Assembly: GCF_030272615.1 (NCBI RefSeq)
Contig: NC_081413.1
Span: 182,292,951-182,356,950 of the forward strand
Source: Cryptomeria japonica
Taxonomy: Eukaryota; Streptophyta; Pinopsida; Cupressales; Cupressaceae
Reading direction: 5' to 3'
Length of the DNA stretch: 64,000 bases
The stretch's first letter is position 1; every line of letters starts with the position of its first letter. A program made the position numbers and the translations under genes. This document shows, in pieces, positions 38,808 through 50,964 of the stretch. The notes beneath the pieces are model-generated. The model was not told where the DNA came from and ran no database searches. It saw nothing but the letters and a program-made list of their open reading frames with translations.

Positions 38808-40435
38808 TAATGCATTAAAGTATAGGCAACTAATCTTAAATAAACTACATATTTGATAGAGAAAAAAAAGAATCAACAATAATAAAATGTAGTAATAAAT
38901 AATGAATTGTACCTTTAGGATTGTTGGATGAACTCTTGGATTTGGATGAAAATTTGATAGGTATGACATATTGGTTGTCCACAAAGAGATTCTTAATTTT
39001 CTAGCATGTAACTATGACCTTTGAAGCACCTCAACATATGGTAAATATCTTTGAAATGTGGGTTTATATAGATTTTTTAGCTTAAGATAGATAGATGGTC
39101 GAGATGATGTTTTAGAATGGATGGCTAAGATATTTTCGCATGCAAGAAGAGATGAGAAGGATGCAAGTGGAGTGATAGGATTGAGTCAAGTTAATGAAGA
39201 CTAGGATCAAATTGGTTTTCATGTAGAGATTAAATACAAGCAAGTGGAGGCTCAAGGAGAGTTGTGTGAGAAAGAGATTGCACCATGTGGTGAAATATTG
39301 AACTTGGTAAAGTTGCAAGGTCTATTTTTAAAACTTTATGTGGTAAAATGGAAGTGATTTAATATTTAATTTCTAAATGAGAAGATGAATATTAATTATA
39401 CTAATTAATTAAATAAAAATTAATTTAATTATTAAATAATGATAGAAGAAAGAAGTTTATATTTGAGGATGAGGAAAAGAAGGTTAGCAAGTTCAAATGC
39501 ATGTAGTACAAAATGAGACACAATAAAGCATTGGAATGCATAAATAAAGTTGTTTTACCTTCCTTCTTCACCTCCTTCAATTAAGCAGGGAGTGGGATGT
39601 GCACCCCTTGATATCCACTTGATTTTATATTTATGATTGAGGGATGTGGATTTCTGTCCACTACACAACAAGATAATGATATTGGATGATGGAAAATGGA
39701 TTAGCTATGGCAAGATTTGAGCATAATATTGGTGAAATGGAATGACTTCTTGATTCAAATGGACATCATGACAATGTGGAAAAGATAGATGAATTGAGTT
39801 GAGAGGAGACTCCAATTTATGGATTGGAGGGGCCTAAAATGGATGGTGAGTGGGAGAGGATTTGAGAGGACAAGTGAGAGATTCAAGAGATTTTTCATAA
39901 AGGCATTTCATCTCTCCACACTTCTCAAGTACATGGGGAAGAGTTCCCGAAGTACCTTGGGAAGAGAGGAAAGGAATTTAAAATTCCTTGGGAGAGGACA
40001 AGAGGAATTGAAAATGCCCAAGAGAGAGGAAGTGTGGGGAGAATAAAGGATTAAGGAATTAAAAATTCCTTGGGAAGAGAAGCTATGGAGAGATTCAAGG
40101 AATTTGAAATTCCTTGGATAGACAAAAGTAGTTAGCATTTAAAGTTGGAGGATGAGATGGAAAAGCCATTTATGGCAAAGAGTTGACCCATCCCTAATCA
40201 AGGTGATTAGGGATGTGTAAATGATTAAGGAGAGTGATTAGTTGGGATAATGGAGGATTATAATGCAAGTGGGAAAGTTAGCAAGATGGGACATTAGGAG
40301 AGAGAATGAGTGGAGGAATATAAAATTGAGGAAAATGGTGATCATGATTTAGAGGAACTATTGGCTAAGGTTGAGAAATTGAAATATTTTTATAAGAATT
40401 CAAGATATAATTAATTTTGATAAATTAATTATAAG

Positions 40436-41470
40436 GTTAAGGTGATAAAATTAATTAAAATATAATTAATTAATTTTGAGAAGAAGGAAGACTGACATAA
40501 ATAATATAATTAATTATGTAAAAAGGATAAATAAATTAAATATTAGTTCTTTAATTTTTTTTGTCTACATTTTGCCCCTCTTTTACATGGTGACAAAGTG
40601 GCGATGGGTAAAAGAAGAAAGAGATACCCCAGCGTGGAAATGCAGGTAAGGGATGCCCCTTGAGAATTTAATCAATTTAAAAAAAAAAAATTACAAGAAA
40701 ATTCTCGAAAAATAAGAAAATAGGTGAAAAGAGTGAAAAGAGAAGGACAAAAGAGAAGGAGGAGATGGAACAAAGAAAGGCTAATAGAAGAACAAAAGAA
40801 GGGATTATATAGGCCACATGGGGTCCATTAAAGGGTCATTTTCACACTCAAAAGTCCACAAACAATAGAGAGCCTATAGGAGGAGTAAAGATGGTGAGGA
40901 TTTCATGTCACAAGCAACACCATGAGAGTGTGGGCTCTTCTAGCGGCCAATGGAGTTCAAACAACTGGTATTCACCCCTAATGGAACTTCATCATCTAAG
41001 TAGATTAGCATTTATTAGGGGTAATAAATAGGGGTAGAGGGTTGCAAGGTATAGACGTCGATCATCTAGTTGATGTCTGCATCCAAGGATCCTTGTCTGT
41101 GCAATAGATCCTTGTCAGCGTAGGTGAAGCATAACTTGCACAGGTGTCAATCAATGTTTGTGATGGGGAGAAAAGGGGGAATGGTGCAAAGTGTGGATTG
41201 TCATCTATGCCCTATAGAATGATGCATGGTCTATGGTTTCAACATCTCCGCAAGAAGAAACATCGTCTCTTCCTAAAAGGGTAAAAAGGTGGGGGGAAGC
41301 ATGAATGGAAAGAGCTGAGGAGCATCCAAGGGATGCCTCGAGGTGTGGGAAGGGGAAAAGAGGGGGAGGGAGGGTTAGAAGAAAGAAGGGCTAACATGAG
41401 TGGATTCATTGATGGAGGAGACACTAGGTCCACTATAGTTAGGAGAGTGTTGGCCTCCCACAATGCATTA
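40436..41470. other. Noncoding leader-like region after the duplication
   Basis: Begins with AT-rich DNA continuing the unit beyond the duplicated part, then TGTCTACATTTTGCCCCTCT at 40561-40580 and a purine-rich stretch. This looks like the border of a long LTR and its internal region, but no second LTR is recognised and no primer binding site is certain. No gene. Confidence 0.4.
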
Positions 41471-42600
41471 TTGGAGTAGACTAGCCAGGATAGAGAGGGA
41501 TGTTCTATACCATGTTGGGCTGCATTGGGTGCACAAGTGGCCTAGGATCTAGATGCACACATCAATAATGATAGTGCTCATGGAGTGTTGGCATAGTGAC
41601 ACATGTTCATTCTATTTCCTTATTGGAGAGGCATCTATTTCATTGGAGGACATATGGTAGGTCGTACAAGTACCCATTCACAGTGTGATCCTAGAGAATC
41701 AACTAAAGCATGGGGAGAACTACCTTTGGGAGCCTATGTTAGACTAATGACCTACCTATGGATAGGATGTGGATGGTGCTAGAGCGAACCATGGAGTGGC
41801 CTCGATGAATGCCATGACTAGTTTTGTATATTTGTGGCTTGATCAATGGTTGGATGATGCCCGATCTTAGTGGGCATGGTTTCTCTATCGACTAGGCTAG
41901 GTTCTTTTATCACATCATGGAGGATGGAGTATAGTTTACCTAGGGTTATGCCATACTTGAGAAATTGTATCATGATATTCACATGTCTATCTATTGAGGA
42001 TACAAGAACTTGGGAACTAGAGTGACTCTACTACACATATGGGTATTCGAGCATATAGTTGTATGTCAACCATTGGGAGTGAGGGAGTGGTGGCCATAAT
42101 ATCCCTACATGGATAGGTATTGAGGCTTACAACATTATATCTGAGTGGGATCTATGGGTTACTAGCATCAATGCATCAATGAGATGATGGACTTTACTTG
42201 GAATCCATATAGACTATGTCAGTAGTGGGTGGAGGATGCATACTATATTTCTTTTGTTCAAATACCTGACTAGTTGATAGGTTGGACACTCCATGTGATT
42301 GACTATTATTTGTTGCACCAAGTCATATGATAGTTTGACATGCAGTAGGATATTGTGGGCAAGGAGCACATGCATCTTTGAGTCACCCAAGAGACAAGTA
42401 CATGGGGAGATTCAATAGGACCATTTGAGGCATAGACTAGTTGGATAGGGATAACTCTTATGGATTGGTACCCTAGGTTGGATGTGATTGATGCTTGGTG
42501 TACATGTGCTTATGTGGTGTGGTGGGAGTTTCATCTGCCAACATGATTGACTATACCAAGTATGCTATCACTAGATGAGATGGCACTTGTAGTTGACTAG
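41471..42600 (+). pseudogene. Plant mobile domain-like pseudogene
   Basis: Heavily decayed, in one main frame with many stops. The diagnostic part is near 41500-41670: a DVLYHVGLHWVHKW block, an LMECWHSDTCSFYF block, then GEASISLEDIW and VVQVPI. These match, from memory, the order seen in plant mobile domain proteins: a hydrophobic start, a two-helix part ending ERWRPETHTFH, then GE-x-TxTLxDV and a LLGLP-like element. A FVYLWLDQWLDD segment and others follow. The domain occurs in host proteins and in several plant transposon families. Given the surroundings I take this to be transposon-borne. Stop density means it cannot be functional. Confidence 0.5.
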
Positions 42601-43560
42601 GTTGTGGGAGGAGATGGAGATGACAAAGGGGATGGGGGATGGAGGAAATGGATGAGATGGAGGTGGAGGAGCCAGAGGGGGAGCTAGAGGAGGAAAGAGG
42701 GGATAGAGAGCTAGGAGAGGGCTAAGGAGAAGCCAGGGGAGAGGGGGATAGGGCCCACAATTACAGGTGCAAGCAACACCAATACAAGGATAGGGATAGG
42801 TAGGAGGACAAGTATAGGTCCCAAATGTAGCACCAACAGTACAACAACCTCAGATTATGTCATAGCCACCACCACAAGTACCACATCCATAGCCATAGGG
42901 ACCATAGATTACATAGGCCATGCTATACCAAGCCTTTATGGAGAGGGATATGGAGAGAGCTCCATCAAGGAGCTTACATGATGAGGTGGATAGGGAGAGG
43001 GTAAGGGCTAAGGGTGAGAGAGATCACATAAAGAGCTTGTAGAATAAGGTGGAGAGGACACAGACAGAGAGGGGCTCTCTTTGGGTGGCTCTTGAGGAAG
43101 CAATTATGGAGAGAGATGCCTTTTGCATAGAGGCAGATGTCATGATGGAGGTCCTTCAAGAGGCTTGAGGAGGGAAGTTGGTAGAGACGATTGAGTAGCT
43201 AGAGGCAAATCTTGATGGACTAAGAGCTCAGTTGACACGGTCACAGGATAATGTTGACTAGATCAAGGGAGAGAGGAATGTTTTGAGACAGACCCTCATA
43301 CTCAGAGGATTGACACAAGTTTTAACAGATTCTATGGAGTCATGCCAAGTAGCAGAAAGGGTCAGCTCAGTACTATAGAGGGCTCTACTAGGATGTGGTC
43401 CCCATAGACCAGCGAGAACCATCATTTAACAAGAGGACTCAAAATCAATAGATACAGTCATAGGAATCAGGAGAGCCTATAGATATGAGTGCATCGCAGC
43501 CCCCACTAGCAAGGCTCTCAGGAGGATGGGTGGATCCAGGTGTAGTTGATAGAGAGCACT
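42601..43560 (+). pseudogene. Decayed coiled-coil region after the mobile domain
   Basis: Follows the mobile-domain relic without a clear break. First a Gly/Glu-coding purine-rich stretch (42600-42760), then a Gln/Pro segment (42770-42910). Next is a charged helical segment with FMERDMERAPSRSLHDEVDR and SLWVALEEAIMERDAF (about 42930-43330), likely a coiled coil. Stops are frequent. It is probably the C-terminal half of the same ancestral protein. I cannot name it. Confidence 0.4.
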
Positions 43561-43974
43561 GGATAGCTCATGGACACTCATAGTTTTGATGACCCTTTGA
43601 GGATTGCATTTCATTGTACTATAATTGGACTCATCATTTATATATATATATATATTGTTGTACTTACGATGGATATTTATTATGGACTGTGATACATTTG
43701 ATGATGGATTTAAATTATGATGCATGCTTATGTTTATGATATCATTGCCATGTTTATGATATGGGATGGATGTATGTATACATTATTATATAATGTATGT
43801 TTAACTATTGTGAGATGCATTTGTTATGATATGATGTGTGATGTATGTGATGATCTTGAATCCATGTTGTATGCATGGTGGATTATGTATGCACACATGC
43901 ACACACTATGTGTGTGTGTGCATGTGACTAAAAATTTGTGGTGGATGCATGATGAGTCATTTAGGATATATGTA
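43561..43974. other. ATG/TAT-rich spacer, no gene
   Basis: Low-complexity DNA with repeated TTTATGATAT and GATGTATGT words. It resembles 50965-51330 on the other side of the chromovirus-like element, as expected if one repetitive tract was split by that insertion. Confidence 0.55.
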
Positions 43975-43979
43975 TGATA

Positions 43980-44757
43980 TGTGATGAAGGAGCATCCCTA
44001 GTTCTTAGCAATCTTGCATCAACAAAAATGATATTTATTTTTAGTTTATTTTCTATTTTGCAGTTTCAACACTTCTTTTTGCATTTTCTTGCATTTGCTC
44101 ACCGGATCTTATGGAGCTGGATTTTTCTTGTAATCATGATTATCTTCCTTATTCCTGAACCGCAGGACATTTGGATCATTTTCTGGTAAGTTATCACTTT
44201 TGGATTTCGAGGTAGTTTTTTGGCTTAGAACAACAGAACTGCTTAGACCTATTTTCTATTGGTGAATCTTGTGGGTCCTTTCCATAGCTTGCGGAGCCCT
44301 AGTTTGTTGTTTCCAGCATTCATTGGCATGTGGCCGACCTTCCCTCTTATCCACACTTCTTCCTTTGGATTTTTTGGAGGATTTTCATTGGTGGGAGCTG
44401 ACCTGGTGGTATTACATGTTTCATCATGTTCATCATTGTTTGATTCTTATTGGGTTGATCAGATCCCCCTAGACCATATAAATCAATGTAATTTAGCATT
44501 TAGTAAGATTTTTTCATAACTGGGAAGATCTATCTAGAGGTTAAGAGGCCCAGCATAGCCCAAGACTGTAATTGACCATGTTTGTATCAGGCCAACAAGC
44601 CGAATCTTGTAGCTTGCATGTTGTCGGTAGATTGTAAATAGTTTTTCATGATATAATCAATCAGTTCTACATTTCCTCCATCATCTTGTCTTTCTTTTTT
44701 TGTGTTTTACTCTTGCTGCACAACCCAGATAGATCTCATTGAGGTCCCTCCTAACCA
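43980..44757 (+). repeat. 5' LTR of the chromovirus-like element
   Basis: About 778 bp. Contains CCATATAAAT at 44474-44483 as a possible TATA box, matched at about 50691 in the 3' LTR. The exact 3' border is uncertain by about 10 bp, because the primer site lies 13 bp further on. Confidence 0.75.
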
Positions 44758-44770
44758 TGACTGCATCAAG

Positions 44771-44781
44771 TGGTATCAGAG
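44771..44781 (+). promoter_or_regulatory. Primer binding site of the chromovirus-like element
   Basis: TGGTATCAGAG, complementary to the 3' end of initiator tRNA-Met as in most plant gypsy and copia elements. It lies 13 bp after the inferred LTR end, further than usual. Confidence 0.75.
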
Positions 44782-44877
44782 TGAGATTTCATTCCAGAGA
44801 TTGTGTTGTCTTGAAGATTTTGTTGTGGGGTGGTGGAGTGTGGATCTGACATACAGCTGCAGAGAACTAACGTATAG

Positions 44878-46710
44878 ATGGCACAAAGAAGAAATACGAA
44901 TGGTGGATCGCATGAGAATGTAGACCCTATTGTGATGGAAATGTTGAGAGGAATTGTAGCCCAGTTAGAAGCTATTGAAACAACCTAGAGAATAGGTAGA
45001 CATATTGAAGATGCAAGTGAATATGAGGAAGAATAAGCACCAGCCAAACAAGAAGCAAATCCATCGGTGATCGATCTGGATGAGAAAAGGTTCCTAAGGG
45101 TTTTGAGTAGGGAAAACACCAAACCACATTTACCCCACCAGAGTATGATAGAAAGTTGGATTCAGATGAATTGATGGACTGGATCTTGGAGATGGAGAAG
45201 TATTTTGATTTTGAAAATACCATAGAAGAAAGAAAGGTGAAATATGTTAGGATTCCCAAAGATACTAAGAGGGGGGGGGGGGGGGTGAATCAGTATCAAA
45301 TAGGTTGGATAATTTTATTAACTTATAACATGAAAAAAATGTTAAAACTATGTATTGGTAAACCAGAAATAATGTAGGAAATAAGAACAACAAACACAAC
45401 ATGAAAAGCACACCATAACACAATATTTTAATGAGGAAACCCGGTGTGGAAAAAACCTTGGTGGGATTTGTGATCCATAATATTCACTTACTGGCCAATA
45501 AGGGAATATTACTATTTACAATAGGGGCCTGCACATGCAGGAAGGCCAAGTGTCTAGAGCTCACTTCTCAGTTACAAAAGAAGTCACACTGACTTACAAA
45601 ATTGGATTATACAAATCCAATGTCTTGTACTACTTCAGATCAACATCTTCTATGCTAGTTTCAGTACCAGTTTAAGCTCTGCAATATACATAAACCCTTA
45701 TCCTAATAGTTCACACATTAGGTCTACTATATTCCTTTCATACTTCGCATTATCTCTTTTTCTCTTCCTAAATGATCTACAATGATCTCATACATATATG
45801 AGTCATATTACAGTCCACCATGTTGGCTTACAAAAGATTTTACAATTAATTACAAAATATATTTATACAAAATTCCTATCAGCCAGGGTGTCAGTGATCT
45901 GTATGCCAGTGTAGAGTCTACCGATGTCGGTGCCTATGTCAACCTATCAGTATCACATGATTGTAAGGTTACCATTAATGACAATACCTTCAATCACCTA
46001 CAATTTCTCATTGGAGTGTGCATTTGCCAACAAAATATGCCCGTACTAGGTTGAAAGGTCATGCGTCTCTTTGGTGGGAACATTTGTAGGTTGATAGATA
46101 GAGAAGAGGCAAGGAGAAGATCAAATCATGGGAGAAGATGGTTGCCAAGTTGAAACAGAAGTTTATGCCAGCTGATTACCAAGTCAATTTGTTCTAAAAG
46201 TTATAGAACTTGAAGCAGAGGGAATTGAGTGTGAAGGAGTATACTGAAGCATTCTACAAGTTGAATATCATATTCAGACATGTTTATGATGAGGTTGAGC
46301 AAGTTGCAAGATATTTGAATGGATTGGAGATGTCTATACAAGATGAATTCAATTTGATCAAGTTGCAAAGTGTTGAAGAAGTTTACCAATATTCCTTGAA
46401 AGCATAAGAGAAGTTGAACAAATACATGAGTAGAGACATAGAGGTAGAGGTGGAAGGTTTTCTAGAGGAAGATTTCAAGGAGGAAGAGGATATTCTAGAG
46501 GAAGAGGAACTTGTATAGATCAGAACAAGGACAATGAAATAAGCAAGGACGGTAGTTCATACCAGAAGGATGAAATAAATTTCTATTGGAGAAGAGAACC
46601 TAATGGTTACTAGAATGAGGGTTTTGGAAAAGATGACAGAAGATAGGAAAAGAGATTATTTAAAGGAGCTTTCTTAAGTGCAGAGGAGAAGGACATCATG
46701 CTTTTGAATG
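44878..46710 (+). pseudogene. Gag of the chromovirus-like element (split)
   Basis: Starts at ATG 44878 (MAQRRNTNGGSHENVD). The retrotransposon Gag domain is recognisable: LMDWILEMEKYFDFENTIEE before the solo LTR, then ARTRLKGHASLWWEHL, FMPADYQVNLF and LKQRELSVKEYTEAFYKL after it (46040-46400). An Arg/Gly-rich part follows, and near 46670-46720 a zinc knuckle remnant (KCRGEGHHAFEC) whose first Cys is lost. Several frameshifts and stops occur. The solo LTR (45245-46032) splits the domain; with one AAATA set aside, the two halves meet in the conserved KVKYAR region. Gag would form the particle and bind RNA. Confidence 0.8.
45245..46032 (-). mobile_element. Solo LTR 3 inside gag
   Basis: 788 bp, TGTTAGGATTCCC to ...TTTGCCAACA, bounded by perfect AAATA repeats (45240-45244, 46033-46037). 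It is in reverse orientation and belongs to the same broad LTR family as 23098-24076, but lacks the 57-bp array. A run of 15 G at 45271-45285 replaces the seven-base C/G run of the full element. Confidence 0.9.
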
Positions 46711-49700
46711 TAAGATGGCATAAAACACTGGAAGAACAACATCTATAGAAGAAGACTCTATCAAATTATCTAACAAACCAGAATATGGAGAACTATTGAT
46801 GATGAGGAGAGATTTGTGTCATACTAGGATGAAGAGGAGCCCTTACAGAGGAGAAATTTGTTCAAGACTAGATGTAAGGTATCTGGTACATGTTGTAAAT
46901 TCATTACTGATAGTGGTAGTTCAAACAATCTTTTTTTTGAGGAGATGGTGAACAAATTTAAAGTTGGAAATATTGAGACACCCTAAGCCTTATTAGATAG
47001 CATGGATTTAGGATGATCATAAGTTATTAGTAAGTGAGCAATGCTTGGTGAAATTGAAAATTGGAAATCATCATGATGAAGTTTTGTGTGATATCATGCC
47101 TATGGATATTTATCACATTTTGTTGGGTAAACCTTGGTAGTTTGATAGATAGGCTATACATGATGGAAGAAAGATCATATATACTATTGTTACAAATGGG
47201 ATGAAGCAAACCTTGTTACCCTTGGAGGATCCCCCAAAGAGTGAAGTCTGTATGAATGCTAGAATTTGTTTGGTTGATTGAAGGAGATTCTTGGATGGAA
47301 TGAGACATGAGAACATGTGTTTTGTCTTAGTTCCTAAGAATACTGAGAACCCAGAGCATGAAGAACAACCAAAGGAGATAAAGGAGTTACTGATAGAGTA
47401 TGTGGAAATCATTTTAGATAATGTGCCTGATGGATTACCATTTGTGAGGAGTATCATTCATTGTAGAGACCCGATTCCCAGAGATAGTTCGCCTAACAAA
47501 ACAACACACCAGATGACACCGACAGAGAATGAAGAGTTGAATAGACAAGTGCAGGAATTGTTGAAGAAATGTTTGATCAGAGAAATTTTGGGTCCTTCTA
47601 CAATACCAACCATGTTAGAACCTAAGAAGAATGGAGAATGGAGGATGTGTATTTATTCCAGAGCAATAAACAAGATCATAGTAAAGTACCAACTTCCTTT
47701 GCCTAGGATGGATGACATAATGGATTGCTTAAGTGGAGACAAATACTACCCAAAGATAGAATTGAAGAGTGGATATCATCAAATCTGAATTAGAGAAGGA
47801 GATGAGTGGAAGACAATGTTCAAGACAAATGAAGTATTGTATGAATGGTTGGTGATGCCTTTTGGGTTGACTAATGCACCAAGTACTTTCATGAGATTGA
47901 TAAATGAGGTATTAAAGAAATTATTGGGTAAGTTTGTTATTGTGTATTTGGGTGACCGTATGATTTTCAGTAAGACAAATGAGGAGCATTTGTTGCATTT
48001 AAGACAAATTTTGCAGAGGTTGAGAAAAGAGAAGTTGTTGATAAATCTTAAGAAGTGCAGTTTCATGGAGGAAGAGTTAGTCTATTTGGGATTTGTGATA
48101 TCTACGGATGGATTGAAGATGGACCCTTAGAAGGTAAAAGCGATTGTTGAATGGCCTACACTGGAAAGCATTGGATAGGTTAGATCATTTCATGGATTGG
48201 ATAGTTTCTATTGGAAGTTTATCAGGAATTTCAATTCAGTTTGTAGCCCTATGACTGAGACAATGAGAGGAGATAGGAAAGAATTCAAATGGACAACCAG
48301 AGCAAATAGGAATTTTGAATTGTTGAAGCAAAAGGTGACTGAGTAGCCTATGTTAGCTTTACTGGATTTTAGCAATTATTTCAAGTAGACTATGATGCAA
48401 GTGGGAATGCAATTGGAGCCATGTTAAGTTAGGAAGGGAGAGAAATAGCCTATTTCAGTGAGAAGTTGAATGATGCAAGAAGAAGATATTCAATGTATGA
48501 TCAAGAATTGTATGCCATAGTTCAAGCCTTAAAGAAGTGGAGACATGACCTATTGCCCAAGGATTTTTTGTTGTATACTGACCATCAAGCTTTGCAGTAT
48601 TTGAATAGTCAGAGTAAGTTGAATCAGCAACATGTGATGGGTAGAGTTTTTGTAGAGTTACACCTTTGTGTTGAAGCATAGAAGTGGAAAGTCAAACAAA
48701 GTTGTTGATGCATTGAGTAGAAGAAGAAATTTTCTAAACAAGATAAGAGTGACAGTATTAGGATTTTAGGAGTTGAAGACCTTGTATGATGATGACCTAG
48801 ATTTTTTAGAACCTTGGAAAGCATGTAAAGGATCGGTTATGGTAGATAGAAGTACTTGGTTTGATTATTTCATTCAGGATGGGATGTTATTTATAAGATT
48901 TCAGTTGTACATACCTAAGAGTTCTATGAGGGAGAATCTGATAAAGGAAAAGCATAGTGGAGGATTAGGCAGACACTTTGGTATTGAAAAAAGGGTAGCA
49001 TTGGTGAGTGGACATTACTTTTGGCCTTAGATTCATAAGGATGTCAAGAAATTTGTGCAGATCTGTAGAATTTGTTAGGTTGCAAAAGGTAGTTGTCAAA
49101 ATGTGGGATTGTATAAACCTTTGACAATACTGGAGACCTTGGGAGGACATAAGCTTGGATTTCCTAAGACACCAAGGGAATGATTCTATATTTGTGGTGG
49201 TGGATAGATTCTCAAAGATGGCTCATTTCATACCTTGTAAGAAGATGTCTAATGTAGTGCATATAGCTGATTTATTTTTGAAGGAAGTGGTGAGATTGCA
49301 TGGATTACCTAAGAGCATAGTTTCAGTAAAGGACACTAAGTTTGTTGGTTATTTTTGGAAGAAGATGAAGACAAATTTGAAATTCAGTTCTACTTTTCAC
49401 CCACAGATTGATGGACAAATAGAGGTAGTAAACAGGAGTTTGGGAAATTTGTTGAGAAGCTTAGTTGGAGAGAAGACCAAAGGTTGGGATTTGATTCTTG
49501 CACAGGAAGAGTTTGCCTACAATAATTCAGTGAACAAGAGTACCAAAAGAACACCTTTTGAGATTATTATTGGAGAAAACCCTAGAGGTATATCAGAATT
49601 AAGGGATATCAGTAATGAAGACAAGTGGAGTGTAGAGGCAAAAGAATTTAAAAATCATATGGAGGCTTTACATGTTCAAGTTAAGCAACATTTGGAGGAT

Positions 49701-50180
49701 ATGAAGATCAAATACAAGGAGAAAGTGGATGAGAACAGAAGACATAAAGAATTTGAAGTTGGTGATGAAGTGATGGTGTATCTAAGAAAAGAAGTATTTA
49801 TAGTTGGAACCTATAACAAGTTGTAGATGAGGAAGTTTGGACCTGCAAGATCTTGAGGAAATTCAGTTTTGGAAATGCATATGAAGTGCAACTACTGGAT
49901 AGTTTGGGTATTTCACCTATATTCAATATTGCAGATCTACATCAGTATCATGAATTAGAATTCAGTGAAGATAGTATTGTAAACTTGGGGAAGCAGCTAC
50001 CCCGAAAGGACTCGGATCAGATTGAAGATATTTTGGACAATAGGATTGGGCGTAGTACCCAGAGAAGTTAGTACAAGGAGTATCTTGTGAAATGGAAGGA
50101 CAGGCTAGTTGAAGATTCATCATAGATTTCTCAAGAAGAGGTGGAATGCCTTGGTTTTCCTTTGACCCCAGTAAAGTGAG
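46711..50180 (+). pseudogene. Pol of the chromovirus-like element
   Basis: Domains in order. Protease near 46900 (FITDSGSSNNLF, the DSG catalytic motif). Reverse transcriptase 47400-48130, with [19 protein letters not shown]. Its active-site YxDD box at 47945-47956 is YLGD, so one catalytic aspartate is gone. RNase H 48280-48700, with YSMYDQELYAIVQALKKWRH and TDHQAL. Integrase 48890-49826, with an HHCC-type zinc segment and the DDE core (SLDFL, VSVKDTKF, QIDGQIEVVNRSL). C-terminal chromodomain 50015-50170 (EDILDNRIGR, YKEYLVKWK). Chromodomains direct integration to marked chromatin. Stops and frameshifts are many, mostly TAG. Confidence 0.88.
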
Positions 50181-50208
50181 GGACTCACTCTTTTTCAACA
50201 ACCCTGAA

Positions 50209-50959
50209 TGTCTGATGTAGGAGCATCCTCCGTTCTTGGCAATCTTGCATCAACCAAAAACAATTTGTTTTCTATTTTGTAGTTTTAGCACCTCTTTCTG
50301 TATTTTCTTGCATTTTCTCACCAGATCTTGTGGAGCTATATTTTTTTTGTAATCATTATTATCTACCTTATTCCTAAACCGTGGGATGTCTGGATCATTT
50401 TTCAACAAGTTATCGCTTCTATATTCCAAGACAGTTTTCTGGCTTAGAACACCGAAACTAATTGGACCTATTTGCTATTGATGAATCTTGTAGATCCTTT
50501 CCATAGCTTGTGGAGCTCAAGTTTGTTGTTTCCAACATTCCTTGGTGTGTGGCCAACCTTCCCTCTGGTCTGCACTTCTTCCTTTGGATTTTTCAAAGGA
50601 TTTTTATTGGCAAAGGCCGACCTAGTGGTTTTACACATTTCATCATGTTCATCATTGTTTGGTTCTTCTTGGGCCAACCAGATCCCCCTAAACCATATAA
50701 ATAAATGTAATTTTGCCTGTAGTAAGAAGTTTTCATATGAGGTTAAGAGGTCTGGTATAGCCCGAGACTATAATTGAGCTTGTTTGTATCAGGTCAATGA
50801 GCCAAATCTTGTAGCCTGCATGTTATCGATAGATTGTAAATAGTTTTTCATGATATAATCAATTAGTTCTGCATTTCCTCCAATATCTTGTCTTGGTTTC
50901 ATTGATTTTTACTCTTGCTGCATGAACTAGATAGCTCTTATTGAGGTCCCTCCTAACCA
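50209..50959 (+). repeat. 3' LTR of the chromovirus-like element
   Basis: About 750 bp, beginning TGTCTGATGTAGGAGCATCC and ending CTCCTAACCA. It matches the 5' LTR throughout with small indels. The purine-rich GTAAAGTGAGGGAC upstream (50171) is a weak polypurine tract candidate. Confidence 0.75.
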
Positions 50960-50964
50960 TGATA

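Larger units (their letters stand above)
43980..50959 (+). mobile_element. Ty3/gypsy element with chromodomain (chromovirus-like)
   Basis: About 7 kb including a solo LTR in its gag. LTRs at 43980-44757 and 50209-50959 share the start (GGAGCATCC...CTTGCATCAAC) and end (GAGGTCCCTCCTAACCA). Candidate target repeats are TGATA (43975-43979, 50960-50964), though GATATG is an alternative because the flank is repetitive. The order is gag, protease, reverse transcriptase, RNase H, integrase, chromodomain, which defines chromoviruses. Many stops and a damaged reverse transcriptase site show it is dead. Confidence 0.88.
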
